Counted from the stretch's first letter, positions 1 through 15,716 are shown. The stretch is DNA of 64,000 bases from Streptomyces sp. 71268 (GCF_029392895.1 NZ_CP114200.1:8066501-8130500); one strand, 5' to 3'. Notes: generated by a model not told the origin, from the sequence alone. Numbers and translations are program-made.

Positions 1-5126
<5,126 letters not shown>

Positions 5127-5130
<4 letters not shown>

Positions 5131-8111
5131 GCCCACACCGACCGCTGGCCAACGACCCGCTCGCCTCCACCTGGTCCGCCGGCCTGCGCTCCGCCCTGCG
5201 CGGCTACGCCCGCGCTCACCTGCCCGAGCCGATGGTCCCCGCGCACTTCGTCGTCCTGCCCGAGCTGCCGAAGCTGCCGAACGGCAAGGTCGACCGGGCG
5301 AGCCTGCCCGCGCCGAGCGCCGAGGCCGAGACCCCGAGCGACTACGTCGCCCCGCGCACCGCGGTCGAGGCCCGCCTCGCCGGCCTCTGGCAGGACCTGC
5401 TCGGCAGCGACCGGGTCGGCGTCGAGACCGGGTTCTTCGACCTCGGCGGCGACTCGCTGACCGTCCTGCGGATGGCCGGCCAGGTCAAGGAGGCGTACGG
5501 CGTCCGCGTCGACCTGCGCCGCCTCTTCGAGGAGCCCACCGTCGCCCACCTGGCCCGGATGGTCGGCGACCAGGCCGACGTGGCGGTCAGCGAGGCGGCG
5601 AGCCCGCGCGGCGTCGCGGCCCAGGACATGACTGCCGACGCGACGCTCCCCGACGACGTGCGGCCCGCCGAGTCGGCCCTGTCGCCGGCGCCGGCCCCGT
5701 ACCAGACCGTGCTGCTCACCGGTGGCACCGGCTACACCGGCGCGTTCCTGCTGCGCGAACTCCTCGACCGCTCCACCGCGACCGTGTACGTCCTGGTGCG
5801 CGCCGAGGACCCGGCGGGAGCCACCGAGCGGGTACGGGCCAACCTGGCCGAGTACGGGCTGCTGCGCGAGGGCGACGCCGCGCGCGTGCGCGGCGTGCCC
5901 GGCGACACCGGCCGCCCCTACCTGGGACTGACCCCGGCCACCTACCGCGAGCTGGCCGAGCGGGTGGAGATGATCGTGCACAACGCGGCCATCTCCAGTT
6001 GGCTCGTGCCCTACCCGAAGATCAAACCGGTCAACGTCCTGGGCGCCCTGGAGGTGCTGCGCCTCGCGGGGCGCACCCGGCTCAAGCCCGTGCACTTCGT
6101 CTCCACCACCGGCGTCTACCCGGGACACCGCGGCGCGCGGACCTGGCCGGAGGAGCGGCTGACCGTGGCCGATGGCGTCGCCGGCGGCTACCGGCAGTCC
6201 AAGTGGGTGGCCGACAACCTGATGACCGCCGCCCGCGAGCGCGGTATCCCCACCCACGTCTACCGGCCGGGCCCCATCACCGGTGCCCAGGCCACCGGCG
6301 TCTGCTCCGCCGACACCTTCATCAACCACCTCATCAAGGGCTGCCTGCAACTGGGCGCCTACCTCGACTTCGACATGGCCGTCGACCTGGTCCCGGTGGA
6401 CTTCGTCGCCGCCAGCGTCGCGCACATCGCGCTCGGCGGCGTACGCGAACACGGCGTGTTCAACCTGCCGGGCGCCGGCGCCCTCGGCATGAACCGGATC
6501 TTCGAGCTGATCACCGAGTGCGGCTACCGGTTGCGCAAGCTCCCCTACGACGCCTGGTACGGCGAGCTGACGGAGGCCGCCGCCCGCGGCGAGGACAACG
6601 AGCTGATCCCCTACCTGCCCCTGTTCGGCCCGGAGGGCCCCGCCGAGGAGGTCGGGTTCGCCGGCAGCAGGCCCGACTTCGACGCCACGCACCTGCGCGC
6701 CGCGCTGGCCGGCTCCGGCATCACCTGCCCGCCGGTCGACCGCGACCTGATGGGCCGCTACCTCAGCTACTTCGTCTCGACCGGCTACCTGCCCGCCCCC
6801 GAGCGCGGCGCGCCCGACACCCAGCCCGGTCCAGAGCCCCTGGAGCGCACCACCATGACCACCAGCACCCCGGAAGCAGCCAACCCCACCGCCCCCGCCC
6901 CCGCGCCGAGCGCGCGACCGGCCACCGACGCCGTCCCCGACTTCCCGATGCCCCGCGCCCACCCGCTCGACCCGCCGCCCGCCTACCGCGAACTCAGCGC
7001 CGAACAGCCGGTCTTCCGGGTCCGCACCCCGCGCGGCGAGCTGGTGTGGGTGGTCACCCGGCACGAGGACGCCCGCGCCGTCCTGACCGACCTGCGCGTC
7101 AGCTCCGACCCCAAGAGCCCCGGCTACCCCTCGTACATCTCCGGCGACACGCCGCTGCCGCCCGGCTTCTTCCTCAACCAGGACCCGCCGGACCACACCC
7201 GGCTGCGCCGCCTGGTCACCCGCGAGTTCCTCATCAGCCAGATGGAACGCAAGCGCCCGGCCATGCGGCGGGTGCTCGACGGGCTGCTCGACGACCTCCA
7301 GGCCAAGGGCCCCGGCGCCGACCTGATCGGCGGGCTCGCATTCCCCATGGCGGCGACCGTCATGTGCGAACTCCTCGACGTGCCGTACGAGGACAAGTCC
7401 GTCTTCATCACGCTCACCGACACCGTCCTCGACCGCTCCAGCACCCCGGAGCAGGCCGAGAACGCGGCCAGCGAACTCATGGCGTACTTCGACCGGCTGG
7501 TGACCGCGAAGAAGCGCGCGCCCGGCGACGACATGCTCGGCCGCCTCGCCGAGCAGGAGGCGAACGGCACGCTCAACCACGACGAGTTCGTGGGTCTTGT
7601 CATGCTGCTCCTGCTGTCCGGCTACGACACGATGGCCCAGATGATCGGCCTCGGCACGGCCACCCTCCTGGAACACCCCGCCCAACTCGCCGACCTGCGC
7701 GCCGACCCCGCGCTGTACCCGCGCGCGGTCGAGGAGTTGCTGCGCTACCTGTCCATCAACCACGCCGGACTGCCCCGCGCCGCCGTCGAGGACCTGACCG
7801 TCGGCGGGCAGCCTATCCGGGCCGGCGAGGGCCTGCTGGTCATGCTGAACGCGGCCAACCGCGACGCCAGCGTCTTTCCCGAGCCCGACGTCTTCGACAT
7901 CCACCGCGACTCACCGCAGGCCCACGTCGCCTTCGGGCACGGCTTCCACAAGTGCATCGGCCTCACCCTCGCCCGCGTCGAGCTGACCACCGTCTTCGCC
8001 GGCCTCTTCGAGCGCTTTCCCACCCTGCGGCTCCAGGTGCCCCTGACGGAGCTGCCGTTCAGGCACGACATGGTCCTGTACGGGCTGCGGGAACTGCCCG
8101 TCACCTGGTGA
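5127..8111 (+). CDS. NRPS A-domain C-terminus - carrier - thioester reductase - cytochrome P450, one reading frame
   Basis: 994 residues. Residues about 30-62 are the A9/A10 end of an adenylation domain (EPMVP, LPNGKVDR) that completes the domain left open in the preceding gene. A carrier domain follows (about 72-150, GGDSL near 109), then a terminal NADPH thioester reductase (about 195-560; GGTGYTG, YRQSK at 355-359), which would release the chain as aldehyde or alcohol. Without a stop codon the frame runs into a complete bacterial CYP: I-helix SGYDT, ExxR at 870-873, haem motif FGHGFHKC with Cys943. An internal ATG at 6855 with GGAG nine bases upstream could start a separate P450, so either a true reductase-P450 fusion or two overlapping products is possible. 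A hairpin follows the stop. Confidence 0.93.
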
Positions 8112-8120
8112 GACCACCGT

Positions 8121-8145
8121 GGGCGGCGCGCCCGGCGCGCCGCCC
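8121..8145 (+). terminator. Hairpin after the reductase-P450 gene
   Basis: Perfect 11-bp GC inverted repeat (8121-8131 with 8135-8145, 3-base loop) ten bases after the stop codon and upstream of the AT-ACP-ACP gene. It may terminate, or only attenuate, since all genes here point the same way. Confidence 0.5.
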
Positions 8146-8197
8146 CTGTTCCACGCACACAGCGATACGAGACGAACGAGGACGAGGGGGACCCGAG

Positions 8198-9829
8198 ATG
8201 GCGGCCGAGACCGTTTTTCTCCTGCCGGGCCAGGGCGGCTACGTACCCGGAATGTTCGCGGGCGAGACCGCGACCGAGGTCGCGGAGGTGATGCACATCG
8301 CCGACGCGGTGGCCGGCGAGTTCGGTCGCGGGGGAGTGTCGGGCCTGCTCACCGACCCGGACGCGGCGGACGCGGCCACGCTGGCCAAGGACGACTCCTT
8401 CACCCTGCAACTGGCCCTGTACGCCGCCGCGTTGGCCAGCGCCCGACGCGCCGCCCACCGCCGCAACCCGGACGTGCTCGTCGGGCACAGCATGGGCGAG
8501 ATCGCCGCGCTGACCTACGCCGGCGCCTTCGACATCGCCGACGGCGCCCGCCTGGTGTGCCACCGCGCGCTGGCCCTGCTCGCCCACTGCCCACAGCCCG
8601 GCGGCATGCTCGCCCTCACCCTGCCGGCCGGCCGCGCCGAACACCTCGTACGGGCCGTCGCCGCGCCGGGGCTGGCCGTCGCCGTGACCAACGCGCCCCG
8701 GCACACCGTCGTCTCGGGCCCGGAGGAGGCCCTGGCCACCGTGGCGCGCGTGACCTCGGCCCTGGAGGTGGGCACCGTACGGCTGCCCGCGCCCTTCCCC
8801 TTCCACGGCCCGCTGCTGGGCGTGGCCGCCGAGGCGTTCGCCGCGGCCGTGTCCGACGTGCGCCAGCGCCCGCTGCGCGCGCTGGTCTACTCGCCCGTCG
8901 CCGGGGGCTACGTCACCGACGCGACCGACCTCAAGGCCCTGCTCGTACGCCAGTTGACCGCGCCGGTGCCCTTCCTGGCCGCCGTCCGGGAGCTGCACGC
9001 CACGGGCGCTCAGCACTTCGTGGAGTGCGGCGCAGCCGGCCTCGCCGGCCTGGTACGGCGCAGCGTTCCCGACGTCAGCACGGAGTCGACGACCGACACC
9101 GCCGCCGAGCCCGCCACGGACGCCGGCCCGACGCCCGCGACCGGCGCCGCCGCCGGGCAGGGGTCCGGTGGGCGTGATGTGTTGGGTGAGTTGCGGGAGT
9201 TGTATGCGGGGACGTTGGGTTATCCGGTGGAGGCGGTGACGGGGGATGCGGATCTTGAGGCGGATCTGGGGATTGATTCGTTGAAGCGGGCGGAGATGTT
9301 GGGGAAGGTGTCGGCGCACTTCGGGTTGGACGCGTCGGCGGATGGTGGTCGTTTCCTGGCCCAGTCCACGCTGGCCGAACTGGCGGAGTTGGTCGCCGCC
9401 GCCGCGGGTCGGTCGGCTGACCCCGGTGCCGCGTCGCTGGCGGCCGTGGTTCCCGCCTCTGTCGCCGACCCGGCCTCGGCCGCCGCTCCCACCCTGACCC
9501 CTGGCCCGGCACCCGTTCCCACCCTGGCCCGCGACGCGGCCCCGGCCTCCGGCGAGGTCGCGGGGTTGGGGGCTGGTGGGCGTGATGTGTTGGGTGAGTT
9601 GCGGGAGTTGTATGCGGGGACGTTGGGTTATCCGGTGGAGGCGGTGACGGGGGATGCGGATCTTGAGGCGGATCTGGGGATTGATTCGTTGAAGCGGGCG
9701 GAGATGTTGGGGAAGGTGTCGGCGCACTTCGGGTTGGACGCGTCGGCGGATGGTGGTCGTTTCCTGGCCCAGTCCACGCTCGCCGAACTGGCCGAGCTGA
9801 TAGCCGCCGCCCGGGCCACCGGGCGCTGA
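8198..9829 (+). CDS. Acyltransferase - ACP - ACP protein (PUFA-synthase-like)
   Basis: 543 residues; ATG chosen for the purine-rich RBS (gaggacgaggggg) just upstream. Residues 1-290 are a FabD-like acyltransferase: LPGQGG near the start and GHSMG with the nucleophile Ser98. Two carrier domains follow, each with the LGIDSLKR phosphopantetheine site (Ser361 and Ser497), separated by an Ala/Pro-rich linker. LGIDS(I/L)KR is the typical ACP motif of PUFA synthases, and tandem ACPs are also a PUFA-synthase trait. The protein should load malonyl units and hold the growing chain for the KS-CLF-KR-DH protein encoded 25 bp downstream. The two ACP coding segments are identical over 206 bp and use T-ending and TTG codons unlike the rest of the gene. 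Confidence 0.93.
   Translation: MAAETVFLLPGQGGYVPGMFAGETATEVAEVMHIADAVAGEFGRGGVSGLLTDPDAADAATLAKDDSFTLQLALYAAALASARRAAHRRNPDVLVGHSMGEIAALTYAGAFDIADGARLVCHRALALLAHCPQPGGMLALTLPAGRAEHLVRAVAAPGLAVAVTNAPRHTVVSGPEEALATVARVTSALEVGTVRLPAPFPFHGPLLGVAAEAFAAAVSDVRQRPLRALVYSPVAGGYVTDATDLKALLVRQLTAPVPFLAAVRELHATGAQHFVECGAAGLAGLVRRSVPDVSTESTTDTAAEPATDAGPTPATGAAAGQGSGGRDVLGELRELYAGTLGYPVEAVTGDADLEADLGIDSLKRAEMLGKVSAHFGLDASADGGRFLAQSTLAELAELVAAAAGRSADPGAASLAAVVPASVADPASAAAPTLTPGPAPVPTLARDAAPASGEVAGLGAGGRDVLGELRELYAGTLGYPVEAVTGDADLEADLGIDSLKRAEMLGKVSAHFGLDASADGGRFLAQSTLAELAELIAAARATGR
9167..9372 (+). repeat. 206-bp direct repeat, copy 1 (ACP 1)
   Basis: By eye identical base for base to 9575-9780, in the same frame, offset 408 bp. 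It encodes most of the first ACP. Leucine is mostly TTG and many codons end in T, in strong contrast to flanking DNA. Confidence 0.95.
9575..9780 (+). repeat. 206-bp direct repeat, copy 2 (ACP 2)
   Basis: Second copy of the ACP-coding repeat. The identity stops abruptly at both ends and the sequence returns to ordinary C-ending codons, suggesting recent tandem duplication or gene conversion. Confidence 0.95.
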
Positions 9830-9854
9830 CCGGCCGACGATCACGGAGCCCCGC

Positions 9855-12800
9855 ATGACGCCGCAACCCGCCCATCCCACCCGCCCGGTCGTCCTGGTCG
9901 CCTCCGACGGCACGGCCGCGGCCGAGGAACTCGCCCGCCAACTCGCCGCCGGCGGCGCCCACGTCGTACCCGACCACTCCGGCGATCCGCTGGCCGCCGC
10001 CGCCCGGCAGGGCCGTATCGACGCGCTGGTCACCGTGACCACCGGCTCTACCTCGGCCGCGCACCACGCCCTGTCCGCCACCCTGCCCGCAGCCACCCTG
10101 GCGGCGTTGGCCGGGCGCGGCTGTGCCGCGATCGTGCACGTCGCCTTCGGCCCGGCCGGCCCGCCGCAGCCCGCCCGCGACGCCGAGCGCGCCACCGATG
10201 GCCACCCCGCCCCGGGGTCCTCCACGCCGTCGGCCGAGCCCGTGGCGGGTGAGCGCGCGCCGGTGCGGACCAACACCGTGCACGCGCCCACGAGCGCGGC
10301 CGGGGCCGTCGCCCCGCTCGTCGGCTTCCTGCTCGGCCCCGACGCCGGGGCCCTGGACGGCCGGGCGCTGACCCTCACCGGCGAGGCGGCGCCGGCCCCC
10401 GGGCCGTCGCCGACCACGACACCGCCGCCGGCGACCGTCTCACCCAGGCCGAGGGCCGACCCCGCGCCGGCCGGCCCCGCGCCGGCCGATGACGAGGTGG
10501 TCGTCGTCGGCATGGGGCTCGCCGTACCGGGGGCCAGTTCGCCCGAGGCGTTCTGGGACCTGCTACGGACTGGCGAGCCGATGTTCGGCGAGCCGGGGGA
10601 CCGGCTCGACCTGGACACCCTGTGGTCGGCCGACCCGGCCGCCGAGGACAAGACGTACGCCCGGGTCGCCGGCTTCATGCGGGACTTTGTACCGCACCCC
10701 CGGCTGCGCGAGGAGATCGCCTCGGGGCGGTTCGCCAGCGACGAGTTCACCGCCCGGTGGCTGCGCCACTCGCTGCTCCAGGCCACCGACGGCGTGACCA
10801 TCCGTCCCCGCGACCGGCACCTGTTCGCTGTCGGACTCACCCCCGACGGCAGTCACCACCTGGAACAGAGCCTGGTCACCACCGGCGTGCGCGGCCTGCT
10901 CGGTGCGGTGGGCGCCGACGTGCCGGCCGGGCTGGACGCGCTGTACCCGCTCGGCGCGGCGGCGCCGCACGAGGTGTTGCCGCACCGCATCGCCCGGCTC
11001 GCCGCCCCGGACCTGCCGCCCGATGCGGAGATCGTCGTGGTCGACACGGCCTGCTCCTCCTCCCTCTACACCATCGACCTCGGCGTGCGGGCCCTGCGGG
11101 CCGGCGAGTGCGACGTGGCCCTGTGCGGCGGTGCCTTCGCGTTGAGCGCCCAGAGCATGGTTCTCTTCGCCAAGCTGCACGGTCTGTCCAGGACCGGCGA
11201 GGTACGGGCCCTGGACGCCGGGGCGGGTGGCGTGTTGTTCAGCGACGGGGCCGCCATGCTGACCCTGAAGACGTACGCCAGGGCGCGCGCCGACGGCGAT
11301 CCGGTGCTCGGCTTCGTGGCCGGTTTCGGCGGCTCGTCCGACGGGCGGGGCAAGGCCATCTACGCGCCCAACGCCGCGGGTCAGCGGATCGCCCTGGACC
11401 GGGCCTGGGCCCAGGCCGGGGCCGGGCCGGCGGACGTGGACTGGGTCGTGGCGCACGCCACCGGCACCCCCACCGGCGACCGGACCGAGATGACGGCCCT
11501 CGGCCAGAGCGCGGGCCCGGGCAAGACCTGGACCATGACGTCCAACAAGTCCCTGGTCGGACACGCGGGTTGGGCCGCCGGCGCGGTCTCCGCCATCCAC
11601 GCGCTGCTCGCCCTGCGGCACGGGGCCATCCCCGCGCAGTCCCGCTTCGCCGCGCTCCCCGCCGACGTCGCCGCGAGCGTCGAGGTGCCCACGCGCGAGC
11701 GCCCCTGGCCTGCCCGCCCCGAGCGACGCCGCCTGGTGGGCGTCTCGGCGATGGGCTTCGGCGGCACCAACGGGCACCTGCTCCTCTCAGACCGGCCGCG
11801 CGGCGGCGACCACCGTACGGGGGCACCCTCGCCCGCCACCCATACGGAGCGGTCCGCCGCCGACGCGGCCCCCCTCGCCTCCGGCCCGCGTGCCGGGGCG
11901 GCTGACGCGGCATCGCCCGACGCGTGCGCCCCGGCGGTGCCCGACGGGGCGTACGACCCCGTGGTGGTCGTGGTCACCGGCATCCACCTGCCCGACCTGC
12001 CGGACGCCGTGCGCGTCCGGCGCTGGCTGGCCGGCGGCGCCCCCGACTGGCCCGCCACCTTCGGCGACGCCTACCCGATGCCCTCGCCGGTCGAGGCGCG
12101 TATCGCGCCGTCCGCGCTGGCGGCGCTCGACCGCAGCCAGGTGATGGCCCTGCGGTGCGCCGACGCACTCGCCGGTGATTGGCTGTCGGACGCCGCGCTG
12201 CGCGACCGTACCGGCGTGTTCGTCGGGCACACCGGGCCCACCCGCTCGGCGCTCGCCCACGACCTGCGCTGCTACCTGAGCGACCTCACCGCCAAGCTCA
12301 CCGACCCCGCCGGCCTTCCGCCCGCGCTGCTCGGCGACGCCGTGCGCGCCCTGACGCCGCCGACCAGCGAGGACTCGTATCCCGGTCTGATGCCCAACAT
12401 CATCGCCGCCCGCGTGGTGCAACGGCTGGACCTGCACGGCCCGAACATGACCCTGGACGCCGGCGCCGACTCGACCCACTCGGCCCTCGCGACCGCCGTG
12501 CGCTACCTGCGGGACGGCGAACTCGACCTGGCCGTCGTCATGGGCGTCAACGCCGTGAGCCCGCTGCTGCCCGGCCCGGACGGCCGGCAGGCCGCCGACG
12601 CCGCCGTGGGCCACCTGCTCACCCGGCTCAGCGTCGCCCGCGCCCAGGGTCTGCCCGTACTCGGCACGCTGGCCATCGTCCCGCCCGCCGCGCCCGACGC
12701 CACGGAGCGGGGAGCGCGGCGACACGCGGCGGACGACGCCCGCGACTACCGGGGCGCCGACGGGGCTGTGGCCCTGCTGCGCGCGCTGCACGCCCCGGGC

Positions 12801-15623
12801 GACGGCGTTCTGCTGCGGCCCACGGAGGACGCCCACACGCCCGCGCTCCGGGTGAGCGCGCCACCGGACGCGGCGCGTGTGGGGGATACGGCGCGTGTGG
12901 CGGACGCGGCACGTGAGCCGGACGCCCGGCCGGCGCCCGTGGCGCGGGCCGAGCAGGCCGTGGGCGGCGCCGAGGCGTCCCTCGCGGAGCATCTGACCCG
13001 ACACGCCGTGACGCTGCGGCCCGTGCTGCCGCGACCAATCCGCGCGGCGCTGCCGGCGCTGCCGGCGGGCGCGCTCGTCGTCACCGACGACCCGGCCGCC
13101 GTGGCCGCGCACTGCCCGCCCGACTGCCTGGTCGTGGTCCCCGCGTCGGCGGCCTCGACGGCTTCGGGGGCGTACGCGGCCCCGCCCGGCGGCCCCACCG
13201 TGCTCCACCTGGACGACGCGGCCGAGCTGCCCGCCGCGCTCGCCACCCGGGGACGCGCCGGCGCCGCCCAGGTCCGGGTGGTCGTCGGGGCGTACCGCGC
13301 GGAGCCGGGGCGGGAGGCGGCCGACGCGGACGACGTGCCGCGACGCCTGCTCGACCTGCACGACCTGGCCTTCGTGGCCGCGCAGAGCTGCGCCGGGCCG
13401 CTGCGCGACGGCGGCTGCTACGCGGTGCTCGCCCTGGACGCGCTCGACGGCCCCGTCCCGCGCCCGCGCGCGGGCCTCTTCGGCGGCCTGGTGCGCAGCC
13501 TGGAACAGGAGTTGCCGGGCGCCCTGGTGTACGCGCTGTTCACCGACGCCGCCGACGCCGACACCGGGCTCACCCAACTCGCCGCAGAGTCCACCATCCA
13601 CCGCCACCTGCCGCTCGCCTACCAGAGCGCGGGCCAGCGCGGCGAGCTGACGCTCATCCCGGTACGCGAGGACCACCGGGCCGGCGCGGCGGACCGGCCA
13701 CGCCCCGCCGACCTCGGACTGCCGGCCGACCCGGTGATCGTGGCGACCGGCGGCGCGCGCGGCCTGACCGCCCACCTCGTGCACGAGATCGTCGCGGCCG
13801 GCGCACCCCGCTCCGTATGGCTGATCGGCACCGGACCCGAGCCCGACCCGAGCGACGTGGAACTCGCCGCGCTGCCCAAGGTGGAGGCGGTGCGCCGGCT
13901 CATGCCCCGCCACCCCGGCGAGAACCTGGCCGCCCTGGGCAGGCGCTACGAACGCGCCGTGCAACAGGCCGAACGGGCCGAGACGCTGCGCGCGTTGACG
14001 GAGGTGTGCGGCCCGGACCGGGTGCACTACCGGCAGTGCGATGTGCTGGACGCGGACGCGGTGGACCGCGTGATCGGCGAGGTGCTGGCCCGCGAGGGCC
14101 GGGTCGACGTGCTGCTGCACGGGGCGGGGCTCGCCCGCAGCGCCGCGCTGGAGCGCAAGCGCCTCGCCGACTTCCGCGCCGTGCGCGACGTCAAGGTGCG
14201 CGGCCACGCCCACCTGCGGGCCGCCCTGCGCGACCACCGGCCCGCGCTGTGGTGCTCGCTCAGCTCCGTCTCCGCCTTCACCGGCCTGCGCGGGGAGCCG
14301 GACTACGGCGCGGCCAACGAGTTCCTGCTGCTCGCCGCGGCCCAGGCCCGCGCCAGCGGGTGGGACGAGGTCGCGCTGGTCTCCGGCCTGTGGGTGGAGT
14401 CGGGGATGGCGTCGGCCGACACGCCGGGCGGCGCGTTCCTGGCCCGACAGGCCGAGATCGGGCAGCTCACCGACGCCCAGGGCCGCGCGTTCTACCGTAC
14501 GGAGCTGGCCGGGCGCGGCAGCCACGGCCTGGCCACCACCTGGATCGGCGACCTGGACTGGGCCACCCTGGAGCGCTCGGCACCCGGATTCCGCGCCGCC
14601 TGCCGGGCGCTGGCCGAGGCCGCGCCCGAGCCGCCGCGCGCCGCCCCGCCCCGCCCGCCGGCCCGCGCCTTCCTCACCGACCCGCCACGGCCGGTCCCCG
14701 CCGGCGGCGCCCCGGCGGCGGAAGCCCAATCCGCCAGCCCTCCGGCCCCGTCCGTCTGGGACTGCGAGGTGAGCCTCGACCGCCACCCCTACCTCCTGGA
14801 CCACCTCGTGGACGGGCGGCCCACAGTGCCGGGCACCTTCATCCTGGAGCTGGCGGCCGAGGCGGCGGCCGAACTCGCCCCCGGGCTGGTGCCGGTGCGG
14901 ATCACGGACGTGGTGCTCTCCCAGTTCATCCGGGCCGCACGGCACCGCTGGCCCCGCACCCTGCGGGTGACGGCGACCACCGAAGGGCCCGGGCGGATAC
15001 GGGTGCGCGTCACCAGCCCGCCCCAGGGCCCGGTGCCCGAGCGCGAGCACACCCGCATGGTCGTGCACCTGGCCCGCAGCGCCCCCGTCGGCCCCTGGGG
15101 CCCACCGCCCATCGGGCACGGCACGCCGGCCCCCAACACCTACCGGCTGCCGGACACCCCCGTGCGGTTGGGCGGCGTCTTCGACGCGCTGAGCGAGCCG
15201 CGCTTCCAGCCCGACGGCGGGTCGGCCACGCTGTGCCTGGCACCCGTGCGCGACAGCGCGCCCTTCGACGGTTTCCTGCTGCCCAGCCTGGCGCTCGACT
15301 GCCTGTTGCGCACCTGCGTGCTCGACGGCCGCCGGCCGGGCCCCGTGCCCGTCCTGGTGCCGACGGCGCTGGCCAGCGTGGACCTGTTCACCACGGCCAA
15401 CGACCGGGAACTGGCCGCCACCTACCCGGACGGGCTCGTGCTGCGCCACTGGTTCGACGCGGCCACCGGCGACGAGTGCTACGCGGCGCTCGCCCCGGAC
15501 GGCCGCGTGCTGCTCCAGGTCACCGGCGTCAGCGGCGCGGTCAAGGGCTGGTACGACGCGGCGACCGCGTCCTGGCGAGGGCAGGCCCCGGCGGCCACCG
15601 CGCCTCCGGGCCCGCCCGCGTAG
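9855..15623 (+). CDS. PUFA-synthase-like polyketide synthase: KS - CLF-like - KR - DH
   Basis: 1922 residues. Residues 8-190 form an unassigned Rossmann-like segment, perhaps a decayed SDR. A complete ketosynthase spans about 213-650, with DTACSSS (Cys400), HATGT (His534) and NKSLVGH (His570). A second KS-fold domain (about 700-930) has Ala871 where the active-site Cys would be, as in chain-length factors. A ketoreductase (about 1292-1560) has TGGARGL and Tyr1484/Asn1488. The C-terminus is a double-hotdog dehydratase with HPYLLDH (His1650) and a downstream LALDCLL. There is no AT, ACP or enoyl reductase; AT and ACPs come from the preceding gene. KS-CLF-KR-DH resembles PfaA/PfaC-type and fabclavine/zeamine-type enzymes. 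Inferred role: iterative synthesis of an unsaturated acyl chain for the NRPS. Confidence 0.92.
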   Translation: MTPQPAHPTRPVVLVASDGTAAAEELARQLAAGGAHVVPDHSGDPLAAAARQGRIDALVTVTTGSTSAAHHALSATLPAATLAALAGRGCAAIVHVAFGPAGPPQPARDAERATDGHPAPGSSTPSAEPVAGERAPVRTNTVHAPTSAAGAVAPLVGFLLGPDAGALDGRALTLTGEAAPAPGPSPTTTPPPATVSPRPRADPAPAGPAPADDEVVVVGMGLAVPGASSPEAFWDLLRTGEPMFGEPGDRLDLDTLWSADPAAEDKTYARVAGFMRDFVPHPRLREEIASGRFASDEFTARWLRHSLLQATDGVTIRPRDRHLFAVGLTPDGSHHLEQSLVTTGVRGLLGAVGADVPAGLDALYPLGAAAPHEVLPHRIARLAAPDLPPDAEIVVVDTACSSSLYTIDLGVRALRAGECDVALCGGAFALSAQSMVLFAKLHGLSRTGEVRALDAGAGGVLFSDGAAMLTLKTYARARADGDPVLGFVAGFGGSSDGRGKAIYAPNAAGQRIALDRAWAQAGAGPADVDWVVAHATGTPTGDRTEMTALGQSAGPGKTWTMTSNKSLVGHAGWAAGAVSAIHALLALRHGAIPAQSRFAALPADVAASVEVPTRERPWPARPERRRLVGVSAMGFGGTNGHLLLSDRPRGGDHRTGAPSPATHTERSAADAAPLASGPRAGAADAASPDACAPAVPDGAYDPVVVVVTGIHLPDLPDAVRVRRWLAGGAPDWPATFGDAYPMPSPVEARIAPSALAALDRSQVMALRCADALAGDWLSDAALRDRTGVFVGHTGPTRSALAHDLRCYLSDLTAKLTDPAGLPPALLGDAVRALTPPTSEDSYPGLMPNIIAARVVQRLDLHGPNMTLDAGADSTHSALATAVRYLRDGELDLAVVMGVNAVSPLLPGPDGRQAADAAVGHLLTRLSVARAQGLPVLGTLAIVPPAAPDATERGARRHAADDARDYRGADGAVALLRALHAPGDGVLLRPTEDAHTPALRVSAPPDAARVGDTARVADAAREPDARPAPVARAEQAVGGAEASLAEHLTRHAVTLRPVLPRPIRAALPALPAGALVVTDDPAAVAAHCPPDCLVVVPASAASTASGAYAAPPGGPTVLHLDDAAELPAALATRGRAGAAQVRVVVGAYRAEPGREAADADDVPRRLLDLHDLAFVAAQSCAGPLRDGGCYAVLALDALDGPVPRPRAGLFGGLVRSLEQELPGALVYALFTDAADADTGLTQLAAESTIHRHLPLAYQSAGQRGELTLIPVREDHRAGAADRPRPADLGLPADPVIVATGGARGLTAHLVHEIVAAGAPRSVWLIGTGPEPDPSDVELAALPKVEAVRRLMPRHPGENLAALGRRYERAVQQAERAETLRALTEVCGPDRVHYRQCDVLDADAVDRVIGEVLAREGRVDVLLHGAGLARSAALERKRLADFRAVRDVKVRGHAHLRAALRDHRPALWCSLSSVSAFTGLRGEPDYGAANEFLLLAAAQARASGWDEVALVSGLWVESGMASADTPGGAFLARQAEIGQLTDAQGRAFYRTELAGRGSHGLATTWIGDLDWATLERSAPGFRAACRALAEAAPEPPRAAPPRPPARAFLTDPPRPVPAGGAPAAEAQSASPPAPSVWDCEVSLDRHPYLLDHLVDGRPTVPGTFILELAAEAAAELAPGLVPVRITDVVLSQFIRAARHRWPRTLRVTATTEGPGRIRVRVTSPPQGPVPEREHTRMVVHLARSAPVGPWGPPPIGHGTPAPNTYRLPDTPVRLGGVFDALSEPRFQPDGGSATLCLAPVRDSAPFDGFLLPSLALDCLLRTCVLDGRRPGPVPVLVPTALASVDLFTTANDRELAATYPDGLVLRHWFDAATGDECYAALAPDGRVLLQVTGVSGAVKGWYDAATASWRGQAPAATAPPGPPA

Positions 15624-15632
15624 GCCCCCCCC

Positions 15633-15653
15633 CGGGCGGCCGCACGCCGCCCG
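15633..15653 (+). terminator. Short hairpin after the KS-CLF-KR-DH gene
   Basis: Eight-base GC stem (15633-15640 with 15646-15653) directly after a C run behind the stop codon. It is weak and may have no function. Confidence 0.3.
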
Positions 15654-15716
15654 CGCACGTCCACCACGGCACCCGGCGGTGCCGCCCAACCCAGCACAGA
15701 CGATGCGGAGTACGTG

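Noticed and set aside
9855..15623. Enediyne polyketide synthase
   Set aside because: Enediyne PKSs carry KS-AT-ACP-KR-DH in one chain. Here AT and two ACPs are separate and a CLF-like domain follows the KS, which fits PUFA-type enzymes better.
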